Part shown: one piece after another, positions 5,767-12,833 of the stretch | Numbering within the stretch: position 1 is the stretch's first letter | Layout of the letters: the number at the start of each line of letters is the position of its first letter | From: Desulfovibrionaceae bacterium | GTDB lineage: Bacteria; Pseudomonadota; Gammaproteobacteria; Burkholderiales; Burkholderiaceae_C | Length of the DNA stretch: 12,833 nt | Direction of reading: 5' to 3' | Assembly: GCA_009778355.1 (NCBI GenBank) | Contig: WRJY01000305.1 | Coordinates: 1-12,833, forward strand | Program-made: the position numbers and the translations under genes | Notes under the pieces: generated by a model | What the model saw: the letters and a program-made list of their open reading frames with translations, nothing else | Told to the model about the DNA's origin: nothing | Database searches by the model: none

Positions 5767-7527
5767 ATGAAACGAAATGTCGATCCGATCACGCTGGCGG
5801 TCGTGCGCGGGGTTCTTGAAACCACCCAGCGCGAAATGACCATGACCCTGGAAAAGACGGCCCGATCAAGTGTATTCAACGTCGCGCACGATTACAGCAA
5901 CGCCATTTTCAACGAACGCCCCGAGATGATTTTACAGGGGCAGGATATTCCCATTCACCTTGGCGGCTTGATTCCGGCAATGAAGGAAGTCGCCAGATTC
6001 TTCGGTGACGACCTGCATGACGGAGACATCATTTACCACAACGATCCCGCTTACATGGGCAGTCACATCGTTGATTGTTGCATGTACAAGCCGGTGTTCT
6101 ATCAAGGCAAACTGGTTTTCTGGACCGTATGCAAGGGCCATGTGACCGATATTGGCGGCCCGGTGCCCGCCGGTTACAACCCGGACGCGAAGGAAATTTA
6201 CGCCGAAGGTTTGCGGATTCCTCCGGTCAAACTCTGGGATCGGGGCGTCGAGCGCTACGACGTGGTCAATTTCATGCTGACCAACATGCGCTCCCGGCGT
6301 GATCAGGAAGGCGACTTGAAGGCACAGCTTGGCGCGGTCAACGTCGGAGCGCGCAACCTGATCGCGCTCCTGGACAAATACGGCGTCGAAACCGTGCGCG
6401 CCTGCGTGGATGAACTGATGGACATGGCCGATCGCCATATGCGCCAGATCATCCGCGCTGTGCCGGACGGCGCCTACGAAGGCAAAGCGACACTCGAAGA
6501 CGCCGGGCACGGTTTTGGCGCGCTTGAAATCCGGGCCACCGTGCGGATCGAAGGCGATACATGTCACATCCGCATCGACAGTCCGCCACAGATACCCTAC
6601 TTCATCAACTCCTACGAAGGCAACTCCATTTCCGGCGTGTATCTTGGCCTGATGATGTTCACGCAGCTCGATCCCCCGTACAACGAAGGACTGTATCGCT
6701 GCGTCAGCGTCGATCTCGGCCCCAAGGGCACGCTGTGCAATGCGCGCGAACCAGCTCCCCACGTCAATTGCACGACAACGCCGATGGAGACGCTCGCCGA
6801 CGCCGTGCGTCTCGCATTGGAAAAAGCGCAACCGGATCGCGCCGTGGGTTCGTGGGGGCACTCCAGCGGCGTCAATATCGCCGGAAACGACCAGCGCACT
6901 GGAGAGGGGTATGTGACGATGGTGCTCGCCTCCCTGGTGTCGGGCGCCGGGGCTACTGGCTACATGGACGGCTGGCACGCATGTGGACCGCAATGCTGCT
7001 TTGGCGCGCTTTATTCAGGCGACATCGAAGCGCTCGAATATGCCTATCCCATCTTGATTCGCCGCTACGGATTGGTCACGGACAGCGCCGGCGCAGGCCA
7101 GTATCGCGGCGGTTGCGGCACGGTCTGGGAGGTCGAGCCCATTGGCCACGAGATGATCGCGGTGAGCTTCGGCGAAGGGCGCAAACTGCCTGCCATTGGC
7201 GCCAACGGCGCGGCAAGCGCGTTGCCGGCCAGCAAGCTCGGGCGCGTCGAACTCAAGCAACACGGCAAGGTCGTCGAAACGCATCATCAAAACGCGGTGA
7301 TGACGGTGCGTGACGGCTATTGCCTCGCGACCTACAACCCGGGCGGCGGCGGCTGGGGCGAACCGTTTGCCCGCCCCGCGGAACGGGTGCTGGAGGACGT
7401 GCGCAACGCGATCGTGTCGATCGAAGCGGCGCGCGCTGAATACGGCGTGGCAATCGATCCCGATTCCATGCGCATCGATCCCGCGGCCACCCAAGCCCTG
7501 CGTGCCAATGCCCGCCAACCCGGTTGA
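5767..7527 (+). CDS. hyuB: Hydantoinase B/oxoprolinase-family subunit (ATP-dependent cyclic-amide hydrolase, metal-site subunit)
   Basis: B subunit of an ATP-dependent hydantoinase, 5-oxoprolinase or lactamase-type enzyme. In this family the A subunit activates the substrate with ATP and the B subunit carries the metal-containing hydrolytic site. The 586-residue protein shows family blocks FNVAHDYSNAIF (37-48), HNDPAYMGSH (91-100), CKGHVTDIGGPVPAGYNP (122-139), EIYAEGLRIPPVKL, and the C-terminal GGGGWGEP and YGVAID. Asp42, His100, Asp103 and His125 are the likely metal ligands by analogy with caprolactamase CapB. The segment after His100 reads IVDCCMYKPV, unlike the usual THLPDV form, so it is not a textbook hydantoinase. 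A strong ribosome-binding site precedes it; hyuA follows after 10 nt. 5-Oxoproline, hydantoins and lactams are all possible substrates; the GabT and MocR neighbours favour a lactam. Confidence 0.88.
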   Translation: MKRNVDPITLAVVRGVLETTQREMTMTLEKTARSSVFNVAHDYSNAIFNERPEMILQGQDIPIHLGGLIPAMKEVARFFGDDLHDGDIIYHNDPAYMGSHIVDCCMYKPVFYQGKLVFWTVCKGHVTDIGGPVPAGYNPDAKEIYAEGLRIPPVKLWDRGVERYDVVNFMLTNMRSRRDQEGDLKAQLGAVNVGARNLIALLDKYGVETVRACVDELMDMADRHMRQIIRAVPDGAYEGKATLEDAGHGFGALEIRATVRIEGDTCHIRIDSPPQIPYFINSYEGNSISGVYLGLMMFTQLDPPYNEGLYRCVSVDLGPKGTLCNAREPAPHVNCTTTPMETLADAVRLALEKAQPDRAVGSWGHSSGVNIAGNDQRTGEGYVTMVLASLVSGAGATGYMDGWHACGPQCCFGALYSGDIEALEYAYPILIRRYGLVTDSAGAGQYRGGCGTVWEVEPIGHEMIAVSFGEGRKLPAIGANGAASALPASKLGRVELKQHGKVVETHHQNAVMTVRDGYCLATYNPGGGGWGEPFARPAERVLEDVRNAIVSIEAARAEYGVAIDPDSMRIDPAATQALRANARQPG

Positions 7528-7530
7528 AAG
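7525..7530 (+). promoter_or_regulatory. hyuA ribosome-binding site overlapping the hyuB stop codon
   Basis: TGAAAG begins with the hyuB TGA (7525-7527), and the GAAAGG segment ending at 7531 is the best match to a Shine-Dalgarno sequence before the ATG at 7538. This predicts translational coupling of the two subunits and fixes the start of hyuA against the much longer open frame beginning at 7310. Confidence 0.6.
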
Positions 7531-7537
7531 GTCTCAC

Positions 7538-9637
7538 ATGAACAGCAAGCAATTTCGCCTTGGCGTCGATGCAGGCGGTACGTTCACCGATTTCGTCCTC
7601 GCCGATGGCGCTGGCCGGATGCACTTGTTCAAGGCGACATCGACGCCGGAAGATGGCACCCGCGCAATTGCCGATGGCCTCGGCCAGCTTGCGCAGGCAC
7701 TGGGCCGCCCGGTTGGTGAAATCCTGTCGAGTCTGGATTTATGCATCAACGGCACGACTGTCGCGCTGAACGCTCTTATCCAGCACAAAGGCGTGAAAAC
7801 CGGATTGATCTGCACGGCAGGTCACGAGGACTCACTGGAAATCCGTCTTGGTCACAAGGAAGAGGGGCACCGCTACGATGCCCGCTATCCGGCTGCAACG
7901 ATGCTGGTCGAGCGCCGTCTGCGCCGGCCGATCCGCGAACGCGTGCTGGTCGACGGCACGGTACACACGCCGCTCAACGAAGACGATGTGCGCGCCGCTT
8001 GCGAGCTGTTTCGCGCCGAGGGCGTGGAGGCCGTGGCGATCTCGTTCGTGTGGTCGGTGGCCAATGGCGCGCACGAGCGGCGGGCGGCGCAAATCGTGCG
8101 CGAGATGTTGCCCGGCGTCTATGTGTCGGTTGGCCTGGAAGTGTTCCCGCAGATGCGCGAGTACACCCGCACCTCGACCGCCGTGGTCAATGCCTACCTC
8201 GGCCCCGTGCTGTCGCGCTACGTGAACCGCATCGAGCGGTTCTACGTTGAGAACGGCATCGCGTCGCCGGTGCGCTTTTATCAGTCCAATGGCGGCATGG
8301 CTTCGACCGGCGCGATGACCTCGCGCGCCGTCAACGCGATCAACTCGGGGCCGGCATCGGCTCCGCGCGCCGCGCTCTTTGTCGCCAAACCGTTCGGCCA
8401 TCGGAACCTGATCACCATCGACATGGGCGGCACGTCGTTCGACATCACGCTCACCAAGGATGGCGTCACCAACATCAACAAAGACATCGACTTTCTGCGC
8501 TACCGGATCGGCACGCCGATGATCCAGGTCGAAACGCTCGGCGCGGGCGGTGGTTCGATTGCATGGGTCGATCCGATGGGGCTGCTGAAGGTCGGCCCGC
8601 AGAGTGCGGGGGCGACTCCCGGCCCTGCGTGCTATATGCGCGGGGGCGCCGAACCAACCGTCACCGATGCCAACGTCGTGCTCGGCTATCTCAACCCCGA
8701 ATCGCTGCTCGGCGGGCGCGTGAAGATCGATGGAAACCTGTCGCGCAAAGCCATCGCAACCCATATCGCCGAGCCGCTCAAGCTCAGCCTGGAAAAGGCA
8801 GCCTATGGCATTTATAACATCGTCAATATAAACATGATCAACGGGATCCGGCGCGTGTCGATCGAGCGCGGCTATGATCCCCGCGATTTTGTTCTGATTG
8901 CGGCCGGCGGTGCAACTTCGCTGCATATTGCCGCGCTTGCCCGTGAAATTGGCGTAAAAACCGTGCTGGTATCCAAGCTGGCGTCGGGCCTGTGCGCATT
9001 CGGGCAATTGCTCTCCGATGTCAAATACAACTACATGGCGGCCTGTCCGATGCGCATTGAACCGCATTCACCGCTGGAGCGCGTCCAGCAGCAGTTCGAT
9101 CGGATCGAGACCGAAGCGATTGCCGCGCTTGAACGCGAAGGCTTTTCGCGTGAACGCATCCACATCGACCGCCAACTCGACATGCGCTATTCCGGACAAA
9201 TCCATGAATGCTCTGTCAATATAGGATCGATGGAAGTCAACCAGGAAACCATCGGAACGATCCGCAAGATGTTCGACCATCGCCACAAGCAGCTTTTTAC
9301 CTATGCCGAACCGGAAAGCCAAGTCGAAATCGTCAACCTGGAAAGCACGGTGTCAGGGGTGATTGACCAACCACCGTCTCAAACCATTGAGGCAAGCCGT
9401 GCTCCGGCAGAGCGCGCCATCAAGGGACAGCGAGAAATGATCTTCGGCAAGGGCCAGGATGTCGAAATGATAAATTCACCCATATACGATGGCATGCAGC
9501 TTGGCGCTGGAGATACGATCGATGGCCCCGCCGTGATTGAGGAAATTACGACATCCATCGTGCTGCCGCCAGGCTGGCGGGCGCGTCTCGACGTTACCGG
9601 CACCTACGTGCTGACCGATGAAGGCGAAAATCGCTGA
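7538..9637 (+). CDS. hyuA: Hydantoinase A/oxoprolinase-family subunit (ATP-binding subunit)
   Basis: A subunit of the ATP-dependent cyclic-amide hydrolase, 699 residues, with an actin/hexokinase-like (ASKHA) nucleotide fold. The N-terminal phosphate loop is GVDAGGTFTDFV (9-20), with Asp11. The second phosphate motif is TIDMGGTSFDIT (293-304), with Asp295. Then come GAGGGS and the hydantoinase A signature SAGATPGPACYMRGG plus PTVTDANVVLGYL, and a C-terminal domain of about 180 residues. As I recall, Asp11 and Asp295 are the numbered ATP-site residues of caprolactamase CapA; here they fall at exactly the same positions. The last third uses four ATA codons (8828, 9221, 9470, 9482), unusual for such high-GC DNA. 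It follows hyuB with a 10-nt gap; the B-then-A order is the reverse of many hyuAB operons. Substrate unproven: a lactam is favoured, hydantoin or 5-oxoproline possible. Confidence 0.9.
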   Translation: MNSKQFRLGVDAGGTFTDFVLADGAGRMHLFKATSTPEDGTRAIADGLGQLAQALGRPVGEILSSLDLCINGTTVALNALIQHKGVKTGLICTAGHEDSLEIRLGHKEEGHRYDARYPAATMLVERRLRRPIRERVLVDGTVHTPLNEDDVRAACELFRAEGVEAVAISFVWSVANGAHERRAAQIVREMLPGVYVSVGLEVFPQMREYTRTSTAVVNAYLGPVLSRYVNRIERFYVENGIASPVRFYQSNGGMASTGAMTSRAVNAINSGPASAPRAALFVAKPFGHRNLITIDMGGTSFDITLTKDGVTNINKDIDFLRYRIGTPMIQVETLGAGGGSIAWVDPMGLLKVGPQSAGATPGPACYMRGGAEPTVTDANVVLGYLNPESLLGGRVKIDGNLSRKAIATHIAEPLKLSLEKAAYGIYNIVNINMINGIRRVSIERGYDPRDFVLIAAGGATSLHIAALAREIGVKTVLVSKLASGLCAFGQLLSDVKYNYMAACPMRIEPHSPLERVQQQFDRIETEAIAALEREGFSRERIHIDRQLDMRYSGQIHECSVNIGSMEVNQETIGTIRKMFDHRHKQLFTYAEPESQVEIVNLESTVSGVIDQPPSQTIEASRAPAERAIKGQREMIFGKGQDVEMINSPIYDGMQLGAGDTIDGPAVIEEITTSIVLPPGWRARLDVTGTYVLTDEGENR

Positions 9638-10048
9638 CGCCGAATCGAATGGATGAAAAGCCTTGGAGCCTGTTCAAGGTCTCCGAAGCAAGAGCGCCAT
9701 GAAGAAGAGATGAACGAACTGCAAGCTGGTGTTGAGTAGCCGCTCGCAGTTCTTCCACAGGCGTCCATCCTTCTCCAGCCAGGCAAAACTGCGCTCGATT
9801 ACCCAGCGCTTGGGTATCCCTTGAAGGTGTGCAGTTCACTGCGTTTGGCAATCCGTACCGTTACCCCTTCGCCCAATGTCTCGCATACGCCCTGCGCGAA
9901 GACTTGCCCCACATAGCCGCTGTCACACAGCAAACCCTTGAGCTGCCTCAGCCAAACCTTGCCAGTATAGAGCGCCCTGCGCGCGCCACGGCCCTTGAAA
10001 TCGCTTCGCAGCGTCTCGATTCCAAACCGCTGGCACAATGGCGCGCCC
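9638..10048. other. Gap between hyuA and the hydrolase gene, filled mainly by the IS remnant
   Basis: The first 27-36 bp after hyuA are unremarkable and show no terminator hairpin. The IS5-family remnant takes up about 9665-9990. The last 60 bp should carry the promoter of the downstream hydrolase; CACAAT at 10034-10039 resembles a -10 box but lies so close to the ATG at 10049 that the transcript would be nearly leaderless, and no -35 match is visible. Confidence 0.5.
9674..9990 (-). pseudogene. IS5-family transposase remnant, frameshifted and 5'-truncated
   Basis: The minus strand encodes the C-terminal part of an IS5-family DDE transposase. From about 9984 to 9820 one frame reads LKGLLCDSGYVGQ, then GVTVRIAKRSELHTFK. 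The match then jumps frame near 9820 and continues as PKRWVIERSFAWLEK, ERLLNTSLQF and LLLRRP to a TGA at 9674-9676. The jump fits loss of one base inside an expected PKRW linker. The Asp of CDSGYVG and the Glu of VIERSFAW are the expected second and third catalytic residues, but the N-terminal half with the first Asp is missing. GGAGCCTGTTCAAG at 9665-9678 is probably the right terminal inverted repeat; no second copy was found. It begins 36 bp behind hyuA and stops near the next gene. Not functional. Confidence 0.8.
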
Positions 10049-10855
10049 ATGTCCACGCTGATTTTTTCCCACGGCAACAGCTTTCCGGCCAGTACCTACC
10101 GCGTGATGCTCGACAGCCTGCGCGCGCGCGGCTTCGAGGTGCACGCGATCGAGAAATACGGCCACGACCCCGCCTATCCCGTCACCGACAACTGGCCGCA
10201 TCTGGTGCGGCAACTGGCCGACTTTGCCCGTGCGTGCGCGGGCGCCGGCGGCCCGCCGCCCTGGCTGGCGGGCCATTCGCTGGGCGGCATTCTCAGCCTG
10301 ATGTGCGCCGCGCAGTACCCCGAACTGGCGCGCGGCGTGGTGTTGCTGGACTCGCCCGTGGTCAGCGGCTGGCGCGCGCGCGGATTGGGTCTGGCCAAGC
10401 GCGCGCCCAAACTGATGCGGCGCTTTTCGCCCAGCCAGGTCAGCCGGCGGCGGCGCAACGAGTGGGAAGACCGCGAGGCGGTATTCGAGCACTTTCGCGG
10501 CAAGAAAATCTTTGCCGCCTGGGATCCGCAGGTGCTGCACGACTATGTGAACCACGGCACCATCGACGCCGATGGCAGTTGGCGGCTGGCGTTCGACCGC
10601 GAGGTGGAATCGCACATCTACGACACCTTGCCGCATCGCATCGAAAGTCTGCTCAGGCGCCATCCGCTGAAGTGCCCGATGGCTTTTATCGGCGGCTTGC
10701 AGTCGGACGAGTTGCGCCGGGTGGGCGGTATCGAGGGCACTCGCCGCATCGCCAAGGGCCGCGTCACGATGATCGACGGCACGCATCTGTTCCCGATGGA
10801 AAAGCCCCTGGCCGCCGCCGCCGCGGTGGAAACCAGCCTGCGGGCGATGAGCTGA
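10049..10855 (+). CDS. Alpha/beta hydrolase
   Basis: Predicted cytoplasmic serine hydrolase of 268 residues with no signal peptide. FSHGNSFPAST (6-16) is the HG oxyanion-hole segment. GHSLGG (75-80) is the nucleophile elbow with Ser77, and DGTHLFPMEKP (243-253) gives the catalytic His246. The acid residue is not certain; an Asp in the 215-230 region is the likely candidate. The basic segment RRRRNEWEDRE (133-143) falls in the lid region. The ATG at 10049 fits the start of the first beta strand; the frame is open upstream, but those codons lie in the IS remnant, and no clear Shine-Dalgarno sequence is present. It is followed after 8 bp by the ferredoxin gene and then a second hydrolase, so the three genes probably form one transcript. 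Substrate unknown. Confidence 0.85.
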   Translation: MSTLIFSHGNSFPASTYRVMLDSLRARGFEVHAIEKYGHDPAYPVTDNWPHLVRQLADFARACAGAGGPPPWLAGHSLGGILSLMCAAQYPELARGVVLLDSPVVSGWRARGLGLAKRAPKLMRRFSPSQVSRRRRNEWEDREAVFEHFRGKKIFAAWDPQVLHDYVNHGTIDADGSWRLAFDREVESHIYDTLPHRIESLLRRHPLKCPMAFIGGLQSDELRRVGGIEGTRRIAKGRVTMIDGTHLFPMEKPLAAAAAVETSLRAMS

Positions 10856-10863
10856 AACCGGAC

Positions 10864-11205
10864 ATGAACCCGCCGCCCCCTTCGTACTACCAGCGCCACA
10901 TCTTCTTCTGCCTGAACCGGCGCGAAGGCGGCGAGTGTTCGTGCAGCGACTTTGGCGCGCAGGCGGCGTTCGAGCACTGTAAACAGCGCGTCAAGGCGGC
11001 GGGGCTGGCCGGGCCGTGCAAGGTGCGGGTCAACAAGGCCGGTTGCCTGGACCGCTGCGCCGCCGGCCCGGTGGCGGTGGTGTACCCCGAGGCCGTTTGG
11101 TACACCTACGTGGACTTGGCCGACATCGACGAAATCGTCGATTCGCACCTGAAAAACGGCCAGGTCGTCGAGCGCCTGCGCGCGCCGCCGCACCTGGGGC
11201 GTTGA
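10864..11205 (+). CDS. Thioredoxin-like [2Fe-2S] ferredoxin
   Basis: Small electron-transfer protein of 113 residues in the thioredoxin-fold [2Fe-2S] ferredoxin family (COG3411 type, related to the NuoE fold). It starts RHIFFCLNRREGGECSCSDF, where Cys16 and Cys25 or Cys27 supply the first pair of ligands. CLDRCAAGPVAVVYPE (61-76) supplies Cys61 and Cys65 and the typical GPV-YP strand. The C-terminal part (YVDLADIDEIVDSHLKNG) is also characteristic. A frame extending far upstream from this gene is only an open-frame shadow through the hydrolase; the ATG at 10864 gives a family-like N-terminus. The TGA stop directly abuts the ATG of the next gene (TGAATG), which predicts translational coupling. 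Its redox partner is not evident from either neighbouring hydrolase. Confidence 0.88.
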   Translation: MNPPPPSYYQRHIFFCLNRREGGECSCSDFGAQAAFEHCKQRVKAAGLAGPCKVRVNKAGCLDRCAAGPVAVVYPEAVWYTYVDLADIDEIVDSHLKNGQVVERLRAPPHLGR

Positions 11206-11838
11206 ATGCCTGAAGCACTGACTTTGCAAGGGCCGGCTGGCGTCATCGAGGCGCTGCTGGACGCGCCCGAGGCCGGCCTGTTCGACGCCCCGCGCGGCAC
11301 CGCCGTCATTGCGCATCCGCACCCACAGTTTGGCGGCGCCATGACCAACAAGGTGGTGCAGACCATCGCACGGGCCTACGCGCAATGCGGCTGGCGCGCC
11401 GTGCGCTTCAATTTTCGCGGCGTGGGCGCCAGCGCGGGCTGCTACGACGAAGGCCGAGGCGAGGTGCAGGACCTGCTGGCCGTGGCGGCGCTGCAGGCGC
11501 CCGCCGAGGCGCCGCTGGCGCTTGCAGGGTTTTCGTTCGGCGCTTTCGTCGCCGCCCAGGCCGCCGCCGCGCTGCACGCCGTGCGGCCCATTGCCAGCGT
11601 GGTGCTGGTGGGCACGGCGGCGTCGCGCTTTGCCGTGGCGCCGGTGCCGGCCGAACTGCACGCGCGGACGCTGGTGGTGCACGGCGAGATCGACGACACC
11701 GTGCCGCTGGCCTCGGTGATGGACTGGGCGCGGCCGCAGATACTTCCTGTTACCGTCGTGCCCGGCGGCGGGCACTTCTTTCACGGACAATTGCCGCTGC
11801 TGAAATCACTGGTCGCGCGCCACGTGCGCGCCGGTTGA
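11206..11838 (+). CDS. Alpha/beta hydrolase, COG2945 type
   Basis: Predicted serine hydrolase of 210 residues, a usual length for this compact family. HPHPQFGGAMTNKVV (37-51) is the hallmark N-terminal block, followed by RFNFRGVGASAG (67-78). GFSFGAF (108-114) is the nucleophile elbow with Ser110. VVHGEIDDTVP (157-167) carries the acidic residue (Asp163 or Asp164), and GGGHFFHG (187-194) the catalytic His190. No signal peptide is present. The ATG follows the ferredoxin stop with no gap, so it is probably translated by reinitiation. Substrates of this family are mostly unknown; esterase or acyl-hydrolase activity is plausible but not shown. It ends 45 bp before the carboxypeptidase gene. Confidence 0.85.
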   Translation: MPEALTLQGPAGVIEALLDAPEAGLFDAPRGTAVIAHPHPQFGGAMTNKVVQTIARAYAQCGWRAVRFNFRGVGASAGCYDEGRGEVQDLLAVAALQAPAEAPLALAGFSFGAFVAAQAAAALHAVRPIASVVLVGTAASRFAVAPVPAELHARTLVVHGEIDDTVPLASVMDWARPQILPVTVVPGGGHFFHGQLPLLKSLVARHVRAG

Positions 11839-11883
11839 TGCCATCTTGTTTTGTTGCTTTCCGCGAATTTCCCCGTGCCCCTC

Positions 11884-12833
11884 ATGAACCGTTTCCTCAA
11901 GTCGCTGGCCGCGTGCGCGCTGGCCGCCGCTGCCGCGCTGACCCAGGCGCAGATGCCGCAGCCGCCCGAAATCGCCGCCAAATCGTATTTGCTGCTGGAT
12001 GTCACGTCCGGCCAGGTCCTCGCCGCCCAGGACGCTGACGCGCAGGTCGATCCCGCCTCGCTCACCAAGCTGATGACCGCCTACCTGGTATTCGACGCCC
12101 TCAAGGCCGGCAAGATCAGTCTGACGCAGACGCTGCCGGTGTCCGAGCGCGCATGGAAGATGCCCGGCTCGCGCATGTTCATCGACCCCAAGATGCAGGT
12201 GCCGGTGCAAGACCTCATCAAGGGCATGGTCGTGCAGTCCGGCAACGACGCCACCGTGGCGCTGGCCGAAGGCGTGGGCGGCACGGTGGAACGTTTCGTC
12301 GAATTGATGAACGACCAGGCCAAGGCTCTGAGCCTGAAGAACACCAGCTACAAAAACCCGGAGGGCCTGACCGAGCCGGGCCACACCACCACCGCGCGCG
12401 ATCTGGCCACCCTCTCGACGCGACTGATGCGCGACTTTCCGGAGTACGTGTCCTACTACAGCATCAAGAAGTACCGCTACCCCGGCACGCCCGCCAGCAA
12501 CGACACCAACCGCAACCTGCTGCTGCAGCGCGATCCGACGGTGGACGGCCTGAAAACCGGCCACACCAGCGCCGCCGGCTACTGCCTGGTGGCCACCGCC
12601 AGGCGCGACTTTCCCAACCTGCCGGGGCGGCGCCTGCTGTCGGTGGTGCTGGGCGCGGCCAGCGAACTGGCGCGCGCCAACGAATCGCAAAAGCTGCTGA
12701 ACTGGGGCTTTGTCGCCTTCGAGGATCTGAAGCTCTTCGACGCCAACCAGCCCGTGGCCACGCCCAAGGTGTGGAAGGGCACGGCGAGCGAACTCAAACT
12801 GGGCCGCGGCGAGCCGATCGTGGTGTCGGCGCC
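11884..12833 (+). CDS. dacC: D-alanyl-D-alanine carboxypeptidase, PBP5/6 type, 3' end outside the window
   Basis: Periplasmic penicillin-binding protein that trims the terminal D-Ala from peptidoglycan pentapeptides and is normally anchored to the inner membrane by a C-terminal amphipathic helix. The visible 316 residues begin with a signal peptide (MNRFLKSLAACALAAAAALTQA, likely cut after Ala22). All three active-site motifs of peptidase family S11 are present: SLTK (59-62, nucleophile Ser59), SGN (119-121) and KTG (224-226). The C-terminal PBP5-type domain has begun by about residue 285, and the frame is open at the window edge. No Shine-Dalgarno sequence is obvious before the ATG. Whether it shares a transcript with the hydrolase-ferredoxin-hydrolase genes is unclear. 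The dacC rather than dacA label is by convention in related genomes. Confidence 0.92.
   Translation, partial: MNRFLKSLAACALAAAAALTQAQMPQPPEIAAKSYLLLDVTSGQVLAAQDADAQVDPASLTKLMTAYLVFDALKAGKISLTQTLPVSERAWKMPGSRMFIDPKMQVPVQDLIKGMVVQSGNDATVALAEGVGGTVERFVELMNDQAKALSLKNTSYKNPEGLTEPGHTTTARDLATLSTRLMRDFPEYVSYYSIKKYRYPGTPASNDTNRNLLLQRDPTVDGLKTGHTSAAGYCLVATARRDFPNLPGRRLLSVVLGAASELARANESQKLLNWGFVAFEDLKLFDANQPVATPKVWKGTASELKLGRGEPIVVSA

Noticed and set aside
5932..6993. 353-residue minus-strand open frame opposite hyuB
   Set aside because: It has no motif and no ribosome-binding site, and lies wholly inside the well-supported hyuB gene.
7832..9067. 411-residue minus-strand open frame opposite hyuA
   Set aside because: Arg/His/Ala-rich antisense shadow of a clear hydantoinase A.
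9815..9825. Programmed ribosomal frameshift in the IS5-family transposase
   Set aside because: Some IS5 members do use frameshifting, but this element lacks its N-terminal half and one terminal repeat, and the break falls in a conserved block before PKRW, so decay is the simpler explanation.
9829..11205. Long plus-strand frame that would extend the ferredoxin to 458 residues
   Set aside because: The upstream part runs through the IS remnant and, out of frame, through the alpha/beta hydrolase, which itself has an intact catalytic set. Only the part from 10864 is family-like.
11806..12690. 294-residue minus-strand frame opposite dacC
   Set aside because: Antisense shadow; the plus strand has signal peptide, SxxK, SGN and KTG motifs.

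Overview
The window is high-GC bacterial DNA with the gene families and layout of a betaproteobacterium, most likely Burkholderiales and plausibly Comamonadaceae or a close relative. This placement is an inference from codon bias, protein character and intergenic repeat style; there is no rRNA or other marker gene here.

Layout. Minus strand, 1-2321: a potassium-uptake pair, trkA followed by the N-terminal third of trkH, separated by a 341-bp gap filled with inverted and heptameric repeats. Minus strand, 2526-4052 (or 4100): a MocR/GabR-type regulator, divergent from a plus-strand GabT-like class III aminotransferase (4196-5479). After a 287-bp gap come two tightly linked plus-strand genes for the B and A subunits of an ATP-dependent hydantoinase/oxoprolinase-type cyclic-amide hydrolase (5767-7527 and 7538-9637). 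A frameshifted, 5'-truncated IS5-family transposase remnant lies directly behind them (about 9674-9990, minus strand). From 10049 to the end is a plus-strand housekeeping-looking run: an alpha/beta hydrolase, a thioredoxin-like [2Fe-2S] ferredoxin, a second alpha/beta hydrolase (COG2945 type), and the beginning of a D-alanyl-D-alanine carboxypeptidase (PBP5/6 type).

The interesting part is 2526-9637. A PLP-sensing regulator, a GABA-type transaminase and an ATP-driven ring-opening enzyme fit together as a catabolic module for a lactam. The hydrolase would open 2-pyrrolidinone, valerolactam, caprolactam or a similar cyclic amide to an omega-amino acid, the transaminase would convert that to the semialdehyde, and the regulator would respond to the amino acid. 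The residues that form the ATP and metal sites of caprolactamase-like enzymes are recognisable in both subunits. The substrate is not established, and no semialdehyde dehydrogenase or transporter is encoded here. The divergent mocR-gabT promoter carries three AATTGG half-sites that are a good candidate operator.

The module looks like an insertion between trkA and the hydrolase-ferredoxin-carboxypeptidase block: an IS scar marks one edge, and hyuA uses ATA codons that are absent from dacC. No tRNA, rRNA, CRISPR array or intact mobile element was found.
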